In this document: positions 23,091 to 30,638 of the stretch, piece by piece
How the letters are laid out: the number at the start of each line of letters is the position of its first letter
Numbering within the stretch: the first letter of the stretch is position 1
DNA from: a virus
Length of the DNA stretch: 35,684 nucleotides
Strand: one strand, 5' to 3'
IMG/VR virus record: IMGVR_UViG_3300032401_000430
Coordinates: 1-35,684 of that record
Notes under the pieces: model-generated
The model's database searches: none
The model's input: only the letters and a program-made list of their open reading frames with translations
Told to the model about the DNA's origin: nothing
Made by a program: the position numbers and the translations under genes

Positions 23091-25625
23091 ATGAAAAAAA
23101 TAGCGATAATTTTAATTTTAATAAGTGGTTTAGCAAAGGCACAAACACCACCGAGAACGGGATATTTAGTTCAACCTGCGAAATGGAAGTTTGTTAATCC
23201 TATTTGGTTAGATAGTGGAGCATACATAACTAAGATTTCAAAGACAAGCGGACAGAATAGGTATTTGGTTTATGACAGCGTTAAGGGAACGATTGGTTAC
23301 AGGTATGTAACAGCAATAGATACAACTTCATTATCAAATCGAATAAATTTAAGAGTTAAATATACAGATACATCTACAATGTTAAATAAGTATCTTAGGG
23401 CATCTGATACTCTTAAACTATCTAATAGAATAAATTTGCGTGTTAAATACACCGATACCGCAAGTATGTTGGCTAAGTACCTAAGAAGTGCAGACACATT
23501 AAAACTTCGGAGAGATGTAAATTTGAAAGTACCCTATACGGGTGCAACGGGAGATGTTGATTTAGATAATTTCAGTTTAAATGCCAAAAGTATTCATGCC
23601 AAAGGAACGGCAGGCAATGGTCATTTAGGGTTAAAGCATCAAAGTAGTGGTGCAACCGCAGTAGGAAGTGAATCGGTAATATATGCCGATGCGGTTGGAA
23701 ACCCTAAATGGAAAAATGACGGAAACACAGTACAAAGTGTAATGTTGGAAAACACAGCAATTACGGGTGCAACTAAAACAAAGATAACATACGACACAAA
23801 AGGATTAATAACAAGTGGCGCAGATGCAACTACGGCTGACATAGCAGCAAGTACTAATAAGAACTATGTAACAGATGCACAAGCTACCGTAATAGGTAAC
23901 ACAAGCGGAACAAACACGGGAGATAATGCAACCAATACTCAATATAGCGGATTGGCTGCAAGTAAACAAGATGCCTTAATTTTAACCACTACGGGTACTT
24001 CGGGAGCAGCAACATTGATTGGTGCAACTTTAAACATTCCACAATATAGTGGTGGAACGGTTACAAGTGTTACAGGTACAGCACCAGTAGTAAGTAGTGG
24101 TGGCACAACTCCTGATATTAGTATGGCGGCTGCAACTACTTTTGTAAACGGGTATCTAACTTCTACCGATTGGAATACATTTAACAACAAAGGTAGTGGT
24201 ACTGTCCAAAGTATTGCAACAGGATTAGGATTGTCAGGAGGAACAATAACCACAAACGGAACATTATTAGTAGATACTGCGAGTGCAAGTATAATTAGCC
24301 GACAAAGAGCAGAAATGAAATTTTATCCTATTAATTCAAATCCAAATGGGTATTTAACCACAGCCGTTTCAAGTGTTGCAGCCTTGACATTAGGAACATC
24401 GGGAACGGATTTAAGCAGTACGGTAGCCAACGGAACAACTACACCTGTAATCACCTTAAACGTACCAACAGCGAGTGCAAGTAATAGAGGGGCATTAAGT
24501 TCTACTGATTGGAGTACATTTAACGGCAAAGAAAGTGTATTGACTTTTTCACGAGGTTTAAGCCGTTCAACTAACACAGTTCGTTTAGATACATCTAAAA
24601 GTTATTTGTTTACAGCAGGAATGAAATTTAGCGGATTAAGTAATACTTTCGGACAAAGTAGGGTAGCAGTAATAGATTCAGTAACAGGTGCAATAGGTTA
24701 CAAATATATTTCATCAGGCGGTGCTGTTACAGGTTCAAACGGTATATCTGTATCAGGCAGTGGTGTATTATTAGGTCAGGCAGCAGCAGGTTCAGGTGCA
24801 AGTGATTTTACAGCAAATAGATTTTTATACCTTTCAACGTTTGCACTTCAATTAGGGGGTTCAGGTGGTAATGACCTTTATAAGTTTGATAATGTTGGAT
24901 TAAACACAATATCGGCAACAAGTTTATCATCTACCCAAGTTGACACTAAAGGTTTTTTACTGCAAAACACAACGGCAGCAACAGTTGGCGTTCAACAAAT
25001 AAGTCCTTCAATACATTGGAAAGGAAGTGGTTGGAAAACTAACACAACAGCAGCAAGTCAAAGTGTTGATTTTAGAGCATATGTGCTACCTGTTCAAGGA
25101 ACAAGCAATCCTACTTCTATATGGAAATTGCAAGGAAGTATAAATGGTGCAGCGTATGTAGATTATCTTAAAGTTAATACAGGAAGTAGCGGTAGAGTAG
25201 ATGTTAAAACTTTACTTGTTGGAGGAACATCAATAGGAGCATCATACGATGGAAGTGTGGATTTATACGCTGCTAATAATAGTAATTCAGGAATTATAGC
25301 GGCCAACGGTGAGATATTAGATATAAGAAGTATGTCAACAAGTGCCCTTGCTAAATTAGTACTATGGAATTATCAAGGCAGATATTATATGAATTGCATG
25401 GATGATGGAACGAACGCAACTATTGCAATTAATAAAGGAGCTACTAAAGCAACAGCATCTTCTGTTGTAGATATTGCCTCTACAACAGCAGGATTACTAA
25501 TACCAAGAATGACCACTGTTCAATTAGTTGCAATATCAGCACCCGCAGAAGGATTAATGGTTTATGATTTAACCTTACATAAACTTTATGTCTATGACGG
25601 AACACTATGGCAAGCAGCTTGGTAA
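23091..25625 (+). CDS. Tail fibre or receptor-binding protein with a signal peptide
   Basis: The 844-residue protein has a Sec-type signal peptide (MKK, hydrophobic core, ALAKAQ-like cut site near residue 17-18). The remainder is low in hydrophobic helices and high in Gly, Ser and Thr, with modules typical of Bacteroidetes phage fibres (STDWNTFNNK and STDWSTFNGK) and a C-terminal YDLTLHKLYVYDGTLWQ. There is a 29-residue tandem repeat at 23331-23571. Fibres bind the host surface. A signal peptide on a virion fibre is unusual, since it would send the protein out of the host cytoplasm. Confidence 0.8.
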   Translation: MKKIAIILILISGLAKAQTPPRTGYLVQPAKWKFVNPIWLDSGAYITKISKTSGQNRYLVYDSVKGTIGYRYVTAIDTTSLSNRINLRVKYTDTSTMLNKYLRASDTLKLSNRINLRVKYTDTASMLAKYLRSADTLKLRRDVNLKVPYTGATGDVDLDNFSLNAKSIHAKGTAGNGHLGLKHQSSGATAVGSESVIYADAVGNPKWKNDGNTVQSVMLENTAITGATKTKITYDTKGLITSGADATTADIAASTNKNYVTDAQATVIGNTSGTNTGDNATNTQYSGLAASKQDALILTTTGTSGAATLIGATLNIPQYSGGTVTSVTGTAPVVSSGGTTPDISMAAATTFVNGYLTSTDWNTFNNKGSGTVQSIATGLGLSGGTITTNGTLLVDTASASIISRQRAEMKFYPINSNPNGYLTTAVSSVAALTLGTSGTDLSSTVANGTTTPVITLNVPTASASNRGALSSTDWSTFNGKESVLTFSRGLSRSTNTVRLDTSKSYLFTAGMKFSGLSNTFGQSRVAVIDSVTGAIGYKYISSGGAVTGSNGISVSGSGVLLGQAAAGSGASDFTANRFLYLSTFALQLGGSGGNDLYKFDNVGLNTISATSLSSTQVDTKGFLLQNTTAATVGVQQISPSIHWKGSGWKTNTTAASQSVDFRAYVLPVQGTSNPTSIWKLQGSINGAAYVDYLKVNTGSSGRVDVKTLLVGGTSIGASYDGSVDLYAANNSNSGIIAANGEILDIRSMSTSALAKLVLWNYQGRYYMNCMDDGTNATIAINKGATKATASSVVDIASTTAGLLIPRMTTVQLVAISAPAEGLMVYDLTLHKLYVYDGTLWQAAW
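23331..23571 (+). repeat. 29-residue tandem repeat in the fibre
   Basis: Two full copies (starting at 23331 and 23418, 87 bp each) and a partial third (starting at 23505) encode LSNRINLRVKYTDT, then a variable part ending YLR-x-x-DTLK. Copy number could vary between relatives and change fibre length. Confidence 0.8.
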
Positions 25626-25636
25626 TAAAAAAGAAT

Positions 25637-25918
25637 ATGAAAAAAATAATATATATAGCAGCGTTTTTGTGTTTTTCTGTTAACGCAAAAAGTCAGACAC
25701 GAATTATCGTCAACGGAGATACTTGTGTAAAAGTAACAGCAACAAAAATAGACACTTTTAGCCGCAAGGTTATAAAGCAAACTTTAGCTGAACTGATAGA
25801 AATGAAGTCAACCAACATTGAAGAAAAGCGTAAAGCTATGTTAGAATTTGACCGAATGAATGATTTTTATACAAGCGAAATTACACGATTTCGTGCCTTA
25901 AAGACCAAAACAGATTAA
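25637..25918 (+). CDS. Small exported protein
   Basis: The 93-residue protein has a signal peptide (MKK, hydrophobic core, NAKS cut site near residue 20) and a short charged helical mature part. The open frame begins at 25607, but the ATG at 25637 has the A-rich upstream sequence and gives a proper signal peptide, so that start was chosen. Its stop overlaps the next ATG. Role unknown; possibly envelope-located with the lysis genes. Confidence 0.65.
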   Translation: MKKIIYIAAFLCFSVNAKSQTRIIVNGDTCVKVTATKIDTFSRKVIKQTLAELIEMKSTNIEEKRKAMLEFDRMNDFYTSEITRFRALKTKTD

Positions 25919-26448
25919 TGTCGGCTACTATATATTACATCCCTAAATCAATAGCTTGGTTTGTTGGGATTATAGTTTCGATAGGTGCAGCCATTAAGGT
26001 TCTTCAGTCTTTTTACAAGGTTGTTAAATACTTGGATGATAGATTGCAAGAAGATAAATCCCGAAATGAAAAAATATTATCTGAAATGTGTTACATCAAA
26101 ACGGTTCAATCTATTATATTACAAAACTTTGGGTCAGCTTGGTTTTTTACCGATGAAGACGGTATGACAATAGATTGTTCGGATAAGTGCTTAGAAATCA
26201 TGGAGTGCAATAGAAGTCAGGTAGTCGGTGAAAATTGGACAGACTTTATAGTGGCAGAAGAAAAAGTTGAAGTTTATCGGGAGTACAGGGATAAAGTAGC
26301 CAACAAAAAAGACTTTAATAAAATATTTAAAACACACACAGGAAAAGGAAACATAATTAAGATACAAAGCCACGCTAAGTTTGCAGGGCTTGGATATTTT
26401 GGAACAATAGAAAAAATAAAAATAACAAAAAATGAAAAAAACAATTAA
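25918..26448 (+). CDS. Membrane-anchored PAS-domain protein
   Basis: The 176-residue protein has one membrane segment at about residues 11-30, a short charged linker and a PAS-like fold at about 70-170 (GSAWFFTDEDGMTIDCSDKC, then GENWTDFIVAEE and a closing sheet with GYFGTI). PAS domains bind small ligands or sense redox or light and usually control a partner domain. No output domain is present here, so it may act as a sensor on another membrane protein. It sits between an exported protein and the holin-like gene, so a role in timing lysis is an open possibility. Confidence 0.65.
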   Translation: MSATIYYIPKSIAWFVGIIVSIGAAIKVLQSFYKVVKYLDDRLQEDKSRNEKILSEMCYIKTVQSIILQNFGSAWFFTDEDGMTIDCSDKCLEIMECNRSQVVGENWTDFIVAEEKVEVYREYRDKVANKKDFNKIFKTHTGKGNIIKIQSHAKFAGLGYFGTIEKIKITKNEKNN

Positions 26449-26677
26449 AAAAACATTAAGACCTTTTACGGCAAAGGCAATTGTATCAGAAACTCCCGAT
26501 TGGGCAAAATGGACATTTAGAGTAGTATTCGCTATTACTGGTGTAGCTACATTTATTATAGCAGGTGACCCAAGTATTCCTAATGAATTAAAAGTTCAAA
26601 TTGGCGTATATTTGAAGGGTGTAGATATGTTTGTATTTACTATTTCAAAGATGTTCGGAGTTGAAGTAAAAAAGTAA
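26432..26677 (+). CDS. Holin-like small membrane protein
   Basis: The 81-residue protein has one clear hydrophobic segment at about residues 28-44 and a weaker one near 62-75, with basic ends. It overlaps the PAS gene by 17 bp and lies just before a hydrolase-like gene, the standard holin position. Holins make holes in the inner membrane and set the time of lysis. The assignment rests on size, membrane segments and place. Confidence 0.6.
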   Translation: MKKTIKKTLRPFTAKAIVSETPDWAKWTFRVVFAITGVATFIIAGDPSIPNELKVQIGVYLKGVDMFVFTISKMFGVEVKK

Positions 26678-26714
26678 TGGAAGACGAAGACGATTTTAAT
26701 TATTATCCCGACAG

Positions 26715-27167
26715 ATGTTAGAACACGAAATTGAATTAGGACTTAACAAAGTCAAAGAAGTTTACGGAATAAATCACGCTAAACGATTGGAGCAACTATT
26801 CAGAAATGAAACCTCCCATTTTAAATCAGGTAATTTTTTAGCAACACTTTCGCCTGGAATGGAAGTTGGTGGAGATAAAAAAGAGTTCCCGTATGGGTGG
26901 ACTTCGTTGTTACAATTTTGGACAATCAACCCACAATATGCTCCGAGTGGAGTTTATAGTCAAGTTGAAAATACAAGTGCATTGGCAAAATCAAGAGGAG
27001 TAAGAACCTTTATTAAGTTTGAAAATTGCATAGCTTCGATGATGAGTGTAGCCCATTTGGTTAATATTAGGGGTGGAAATTTCGGTTCGTGGTTTAGTAA
27101 AAATGCAGTTCAGCAGCTAAAATACAATCAGGAACTTGACAATATCAAGGTTAGGATTGTAAAATAA
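26715..27167 (+). CDS. Putative peptidoglycan hydrolase (endolysin)
   Basis: The 150-residue protein has RNETSHFKSGNF near residue 29-40 and SPGMEV near 46-51, which resemble, from memory, the active region of lysozyme-like hydrolases in Bacteroidetes phages, with Glu as possible acid. The later FGSWFS stretch is also typical. It is soluble with no signal peptide, as expected when a holin lets it out. Position after the holin-like gene supports an endolysin. Confirmation needs a profile search. Confidence 0.5.
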   Translation: MLEHEIELGLNKVKEVYGINHAKRLEQLFRNETSHFKSGNFLATLSPGMEVGGDKKEFPYGWTSLLQFWTINPQYAPSGVYSQVENTSALAKSRGVRTFIKFENCIASMMSVAHLVNIRGGNFGSWFSKNAVQQLKYNQELDNIKVRIVK

Positions 27168-27371
27168 GTTCCTTATTTAGAACGATTATAAATTACACTT
27201 TGTAGCGTTTATAGTAGTTTGCGGATTTGCATATATCAATTTTTCTTTGGTTTGATTTTCGTCTATATGGCAATATTAGAATATATCGAAAGTAGATAGT
27301 TGCTTAAATCGCATGAAAACAGCCTTAAATCGAATAATTGATTATTTAATTAATAGTTGTAATTTTGCCTT
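27168..27371 (+). other. Leader region, no gene seen
   Basis: Nothing in this 204-bp stretch codes for more than 20 residues. Its start (27171-27196) nearly repeats the sequence at 32762-32787. A box-like CACTTTGTAGCG at 27196-27207 resembles the sequence after the two operator promoters. The stretch may be an untranslated leader or a small RNA; no strong hairpin is seen. Confidence 0.5.
27360..27367 (+). promoter_or_regulatory. Candidate Bacteroidetes promoter (-7 box)
   Basis: TAATTTTG fits TAnnTTTG and lies only 4 bp before the ATG at 27372. A TTG at 27338-27340 is 19 bp upstream, close to the expected -33 spacing. The mRNA would be nearly leaderless. Confidence 0.5.
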
Positions 27372-27509
27372 ATGAAAGTTCAAAACATACCATCAGAAGC
27401 AAAAGGCGGTTATGTATTAATGACAACCACTCACGGTGAAAAGTATATATCTTCGGAGGTATTGAAAAAGTTTAAAAAGAAAAAAGATGCAAAGATTAAT
27501 TTGGATTAG
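27372..27509 (+). CDS. Small basic protein
   Basis: This 45-codon frame starts directly after a promoter box and ends inside the next gene (overlap 23 bp). It has GGYVLMTTTHGEKYISSE in the middle and a run of lysines after it. No family recognised. The promoter and the coupling to the next gene make it likely to be translated. Confidence 0.5.
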   Translation: MKVQNIPSEAKGGYVLMTTTHGEKYISSEVLKKFKKKKDAKINLD

Positions 27510-27828
27510 TTTATTATTTATGTCTGCAATGAGGAGTTACGGGCAAGCAAAATATGAAGGAATTTTTATAGGCAATTCAAGCCATCGAATAACTGACAGG
27601 GATACAATACCATGTATTTTATTAATTTGTGATACGGCAAAGCGATACGATACTTATAATAGTGAAAATAATCACGTTTATTGGATTAAAGGATTTGTAG
27701 TTAAAGAATACAAAGGAGAAAATTATTACAAAATAGATAAAGTAGTTCCTATATTTGAACCAGTTGAATATTTAGATAAGTGGAAACACCCTTTAGATAA
27801 ATCAATTATAGTATGGCAAACACAATAA
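27487..27828 (+). CDS. Exported protein of unknown function
   Basis: The 113-residue protein has a signal peptide (hydrophobic residues 4-14, cut near YGQA at residue 18-21) and a mature part with many Tyr, Lys and Ile. It would work in the periplasm or envelope. It lies between the hydrolase and spanin-like genes, so a role at the envelope during lysis is possible. The first ten bases of the gene repeat at the start of the next gene. Confidence 0.6.
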   Translation: MQRLIWISLLFMSAMRSYGQAKYEGIFIGNSSHRITDRDTIPCILLICDTAKRYDTYNSENNHVYWIKGFVVKEYKGENYYKIDKVVPIFEPVEYLDKWKHPLDKSIIVWQTQ

Positions 27829-27838
27829 AAATATAAAG

Positions 27839-28402
27839 ATGCAAAGATTTAGTTATGGGTTAAATGTCGCTTTGGCGATTGGATTATTTTTAGTTGTTTT
27901 TAGGTACGGATGTAAACCCGAATATAAAGACAAACCTTTGGTTATTAAGATAGTAGATTCAAACGCTATGTATGACCAATTAGAAAGCCAATACAGCAAT
28001 CAAATGTTAAAGTTGTACGATAGTATAGAATATTTGAATAGCCACGTTAAAACAGCTAAAACGATATACAAGACTAAAATAGTACAGGCGTGGAATGATA
28101 GTGTAGTTACGATTGATGAATGTACGGAAATTGTCAATCAGGCGAACTATATAATTACGGAGCAAGATTCATTAATAGGGATTCATGTAAGGAGTTTAGA
28201 TGCGTGTGGAAGTCAAGTAGATAATTTAAGAAAACAAGTAAGTTATAACGAAGGATTAAAAACGGAATATCAGAATTTATATAAGGAAACGGCAACCACG
28301 AATAAGAAGTTAGAAAAAAAGATTTTAAGATTAAAGAAATCCCGAATATTATTATTTGGATTGGGGTTAATAAGCGGACTAAGTGTAGTTTTCGTTAAAT
28401 AG
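27839..28402 (+). CDS. Membrane protein with coiled coil, spanin-like
   Basis: The 187-residue protein has an N-terminal membrane segment at about 8-21, a long helical coiled region (about 40-165) and a C-terminal hydrophobic segment at about 170-186. An end-anchored coiled coil in the periplasm is the layout of a unimolecular or inner-membrane spanin, which would join inner and outer membranes at the last step of lysis. A terminator follows. Sequence similarity to known spanins was not assessed. Confidence 0.5.
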   Translation: MQRFSYGLNVALAIGLFLVVFRYGCKPEYKDKPLVIKIVDSNAMYDQLESQYSNQMLKLYDSIEYLNSHVKTAKTIYKTKIVQAWNDSVVTIDECTEIVNQANYIITEQDSLIGIHVRSLDACGSQVDNLRKQVSYNEGLKTEYQNLYKETATTNKKLEKKILRLKKSRILLFGLGLISGLSVVFVK

Positions 28403-28420
28403 AATAGTAGTTTAATTGTT

Positions 28421-28460
28421 GAATGGCAGGGTTGTGAAATCGCTGCCATTCTTATTTTTA
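28421..28460 (+). terminator. Rho-independent terminator after the lysis module
   Basis: GAATGGCAG (28421-28429) and CTGCCATTC (28443-28451) form a perfect 9-bp stem with a 13-nt loop, followed by a T-rich tail (TTATTTTTA). It ends the late or lysis transcript. Confidence 0.85.
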
Positions 28461-28482
28461 TACCTTGATAATTAAAATGTTG

Positions 28483-28490
28483 TATTTTTG
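28483..28490 (+). promoter_or_regulatory. Candidate Bacteroidetes promoter (-7 box)
   Basis: TATTTTTG fits TAnnTTTG, 25 bp before the ATG of the phosphoesterase gene and directly after the terminator. It probably starts the next transcript. Confidence 0.55.
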
Positions 28491-28515
28491 AAAAAATTAA
28501 TCAAATAATCTAACT

Positions 28516-29493
28516 ATGGCAAACCCCTTAAAAAATGAACAATTAAGAGAATTTATTAAAAAGTACCCTAACTATCCGAATCTAAAATTAGCCCGAATGT
28601 TTCATGCTGAAAATCCGTTACTATATAATAACGTTGATGTGGTCAGAACAAACATAAGACAAATATTAGGTCAATCAGGCAAATGTGGAACTAAAGACCA
28701 ATCTTTATTTAGCAAAGCTAAACCTTTAAATCCTTACAACCTACCCGAATCCTTTGAAAGCGATTACAGCCCTTTTGAACTTAAATGCAACAATCTTTTA
28801 GTATTATCGGATGTTCATATACCTTACCATTCAATAAGTGCTTTAACGGCTTGTTTTGATTATGTCGCAGGAAGAAAAATTAATGCTATTTTATTAAACG
28901 GTGATACAATAGATTGTCATATGCTTAGTAGATTTGTTCGTGACCCAAAGGCAAGAAACTTTGGTGAGGAATTAGATGCATTTGCCGAGTTCTTTGTCAT
29001 CCTTAAAAAGCTATGGGATGTGCCTATTTATTTTAAACTTGGGAATCACGAAGAGAGATATAACCATTTTCTTTGGATGAAGGCAAACGAATTAACAGGA
29101 GTAGAAGAATTTAATTTAGAAGCGATAATTAAGAAAAGGGCAAATGTTGAAGTTATAGGTGAAAAAAGAATTATCAAAGCAGGTAGATTAAATATATTAC
29201 ACGGACACGAATTTCAAGGCGGTGTATTTAGTCCAGTAAACATAGCAAGGGGATTATTCCTAAAAGCAAAAGTAAACGCTATGCAAGGACATAACCATCA
29301 AACATCAGAACATTCAGAACGTGATTTAGAGGGCAAGATAACAACTACTTGGAGTATTGGATGCCTTAGCGAATTACACCCACAATATATGCCTATCAAC
29401 AAATGGAATCATGGATTTAGTTTAGTTGATATTGAAGATGATGGAACATTTGAAGTACATAATAAAAGGATTCACGAAGGCAAAGTATTATGA
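28516..29493 (+). CDS. Calcineurin-like metallophosphoesterase
   Basis: The 325-residue protein has the complete metal-binding set of this superfamily: DVH at 99-101, GDTID at 129-133, GNHE at 176-179 and later HGHE and GHNH. The first about 85 residues form a separate helical part that may bind DNA. Enzymes of this kind cleave phosphodiester bonds in nucleic acids or nucleotides, and phage members often act on DNA or RNA ends. The gene follows a promoter and overlaps the DUF3310 gene by 4 bp. Confidence 0.9.
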   Translation: MANPLKNEQLREFIKKYPNYPNLKLARMFHAENPLLYNNVDVVRTNIRQILGQSGKCGTKDQSLFSKAKPLNPYNLPESFESDYSPFELKCNNLLVLSDVHIPYHSISALTACFDYVAGRKINAILLNGDTIDCHMLSRFVRDPKARNFGEELDAFAEFFVILKKLWDVPIYFKLGNHEERYNHFLWMKANELTGVEEFNLEAIIKKRANVEVIGEKRIIKAGRLNILHGHEFQGGVFSPVNIARGLFLKAKVNAMQGHNHQTSEHSERDLEGKITTTWSIGCLSELHPQYMPINKWNHGFSLVDIEDDGTFEVHNKRIHEGKVL

Positions 29494-29693
29494 CAGACCC
29501 AATCAATCCACCACATTACAGAGATGGCAAAATAGAAGTCATTGACTATATAGAAGATAAAGGCTTTGGTTATAATTTAGGTAACGTAATTAAATATGTT
29601 TCAAGGGCAGGAAAGAAATCGGATAAAATAGTTGTAGATTTGGAAAAAGCGAAGTGGTATTTAGAACGAGAAATAAAAAAACATAGTAAGTAA
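29490..29693 (+). CDS. DUF3310 protein
   Basis: The 67-residue protein begins with PINPPHY and has NVIKYVSRAGKK around residues 32-43, the hallmark of the DUF3310 family found in many phages. Its function is unknown; a link to nucleotide kinases has been suggested from the family annotation. It is coupled to the phosphoesterase gene and followed by an untranslated region. Confidence 0.85.
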   Translation: MTDPINPPHYRDGKIEVIDYIEDKGFGYNLGNVIKYVSRAGKKSDKIVVDLEKAKWYLEREIKKHSK

Positions 29694-29781
29694 AAAGTAG
29701 TCATTAATCAACATAATTGCGTTTAATGATGAAAATATACACCAATTTTAAAAAATAATTTTTTATTTCAAAAACTAATTG

Positions 29782-29789
29782 TATTTTTG
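29782..29789 (+). promoter_or_regulatory. Candidate promoter for a short RNA
   Basis: TATTTTTG fits TAnnTTTG. A transcript would begin near 29795 and meet the terminator at 29864-29898, giving an RNA of about 100 nt without a gene. Confidence 0.5.
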
Positions 29790-29795
29790 AAGTGT

Positions 29796-29898
29796 TATTA
29801 GTTCGATTAGTAACCTTCAATACTGGCTTTTATAGCATATTACCATAAAAGAAACCTCTAAAGAAACCGTTGCAAATCGAACTTGTAGCGGTTTTTTT
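29796..29898 (+). ncRNA. Candidate short non-coding RNA ending in a terminator
   Basis: The stretch lies between a promoter box and a strong terminator and has no open frame of note. AGTTCGATT (29800-29808) is perfectly complementary to AATCGAACT (29875-29883), which spans the terminator loop. The 5' end could therefore pair with the loop, which hints at a regulatory RNA or an attenuator. Whether it is made is not known. Confidence 0.4.
29864..29898 (+). terminator. Strong rho-independent terminator
   Basis: Positions 29864-29875 and 29883-29894 pair over all 12 positions (10 Watson-Crick, 2 G-T wobbles) with a 7-nt loop, followed by seven T. The terminator would end the short RNA and separate it from the next region. 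Confidence 0.85.
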
Positions 29899-29961
29899 GT
29901 TGTATTGGATTAAACAAATCAAAAATAATCCTACGAGGCGAATTAGAAATACATACCAATA

Positions 29962-30180
29962 AATTAAGTTTGTTGAAGTCCATAGATGCTTTGTGAGAGG
30001 TTTTGCAGTTATGGCGGGTAATAATCAACTAAATAAAGCAAACTTGATTAAAAGGCACTGAAATAGTAAGTAGTGAGGACTATAATACTAACTTCAAAAG
30101 AAGTCACAAGCAGTGTTATTTGAAGTACTGATTAGAGATAATAAAATTAGGGTAGGTATTACCCAAGATAAAAACCTCTC
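29962..30180 (+). ncRNA. Candidate structured RNA with a pseudoknot
   Basis: Pairings seen: 29962-29972 with 30039-30049 (11 bp, one G-U); inside it 29980-29984 with 30010-30014, extended by TGC/GCA; the loop of that hairpin holds GAGAGGTTTT (29995-30004), perfectly complementary to AAAACCTCTC (30171-30180), making a 10-bp pseudoknot; further hairpins at 30091-30104 (loop AAAA) and 30150-30164. It is non-coding in an otherwise tightly packed genome. No known family (tmRNA, RNase P, 6S) was recognised. The stems were found by eye and are not energy-tested, so the RNA is a hypothesis. Confidence 0.45.
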
Positions 30181-30267
30181 TATTTTTAAAAACAACATAT
30201 AAAACAGTTTAACTATTTAAAATGATTCTAAACTACTAAAAGTGATAAATAATTAAACCAACTATAT

Positions 30268-30275
30268 TAATTTTG
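30268..30275 (+). promoter_or_regulatory. Candidate promoter of the early region
   Basis: TAATTTTG fits TAnnTTTG, 15 bp before the ATG at 30291. The sequence after it, ACAAACAATTAAATTAT, nearly repeats after the promoter at 32818, so the two may share control. Confidence 0.6.
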
Positions 30276-30290
30276 ACAAACAATTAAATT

Positions 30291-30638
30291 ATGAAAATAA
30301 AAGTACATCAATCAGTAGAAGCGGAAATTGAAATAATATTTCCAGTTAGTTTTAAGGAATCCGAAGGGGTTTTTATTCATTGCTATAATGAAAATAACTG
30401 TATTGTAGTTTTTGAAAGGTCAGGTAACTTTTCAAGGTACGGTGCTTCTGTGGCTATGAACAATTATAACCCATCTATGAACTGCGACAAATCAGAAGTA
30501 GAAGCAGCCTTTAAAAGTGTGGTAAATAAAATGATGAATGAGGTTTTAAATCCTATTACAATAGACCTTAACTCAACCACACCCACCGAAGAACTTGAAA
30601 ACCTAAACACTATTTTATTCGGACATGATGAAGGTTAA
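30291..30638 (+). CDS. Hypothetical early protein
   Basis: The 115-residue protein starts the early region behind its own promoter. The N-terminal half is beta-rich, the C-terminal half helical with many Asn and Glu. It overlaps the next gene by 14 bp. No family recognised. Confidence 0.6.
   Translation: MKIKVHQSVEAEIEIIFPVSFKESEGVFIHCYNENNCIVVFERSGNFSRYGASVAMNNYNPSMNCDKSEVEAAFKSVVNKMMNEVLNPITIDLNSTTPTEELENLNTILFGHDEG

Larger units (their letters stand above)
29694..30290 (+). other. Gene-free region with regulatory and RNA signals
   Basis: No gene of useful length was found in these 597 bp on either strand. The region holds a promoter box (29782-29789), a strong terminator (29864-29898), a candidate structured RNA (29962-30180) and a second promoter box for the following gene (30268-30275). 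Confidence 0.7.

Noticed and set aside
26677-26721. 14-codon frame MEDEDDFNYYPDRC between holin-like and hydrolase genes
   Set aside because: Although it starts and ends coupled to its neighbours, it is too short to support as a gene.
27487-27850. Gene duplication suggested by the shared ATGCAAAGATT at two starts
   Set aside because: The shared stretch is only about ten bases and the two proteins are otherwise unlike.
29962-30180. tmRNA, RNase P or tRNA in the gene-free region
   Set aside because: None of the conserved sequence marks of these RNAs could be found; only pairings are seen.
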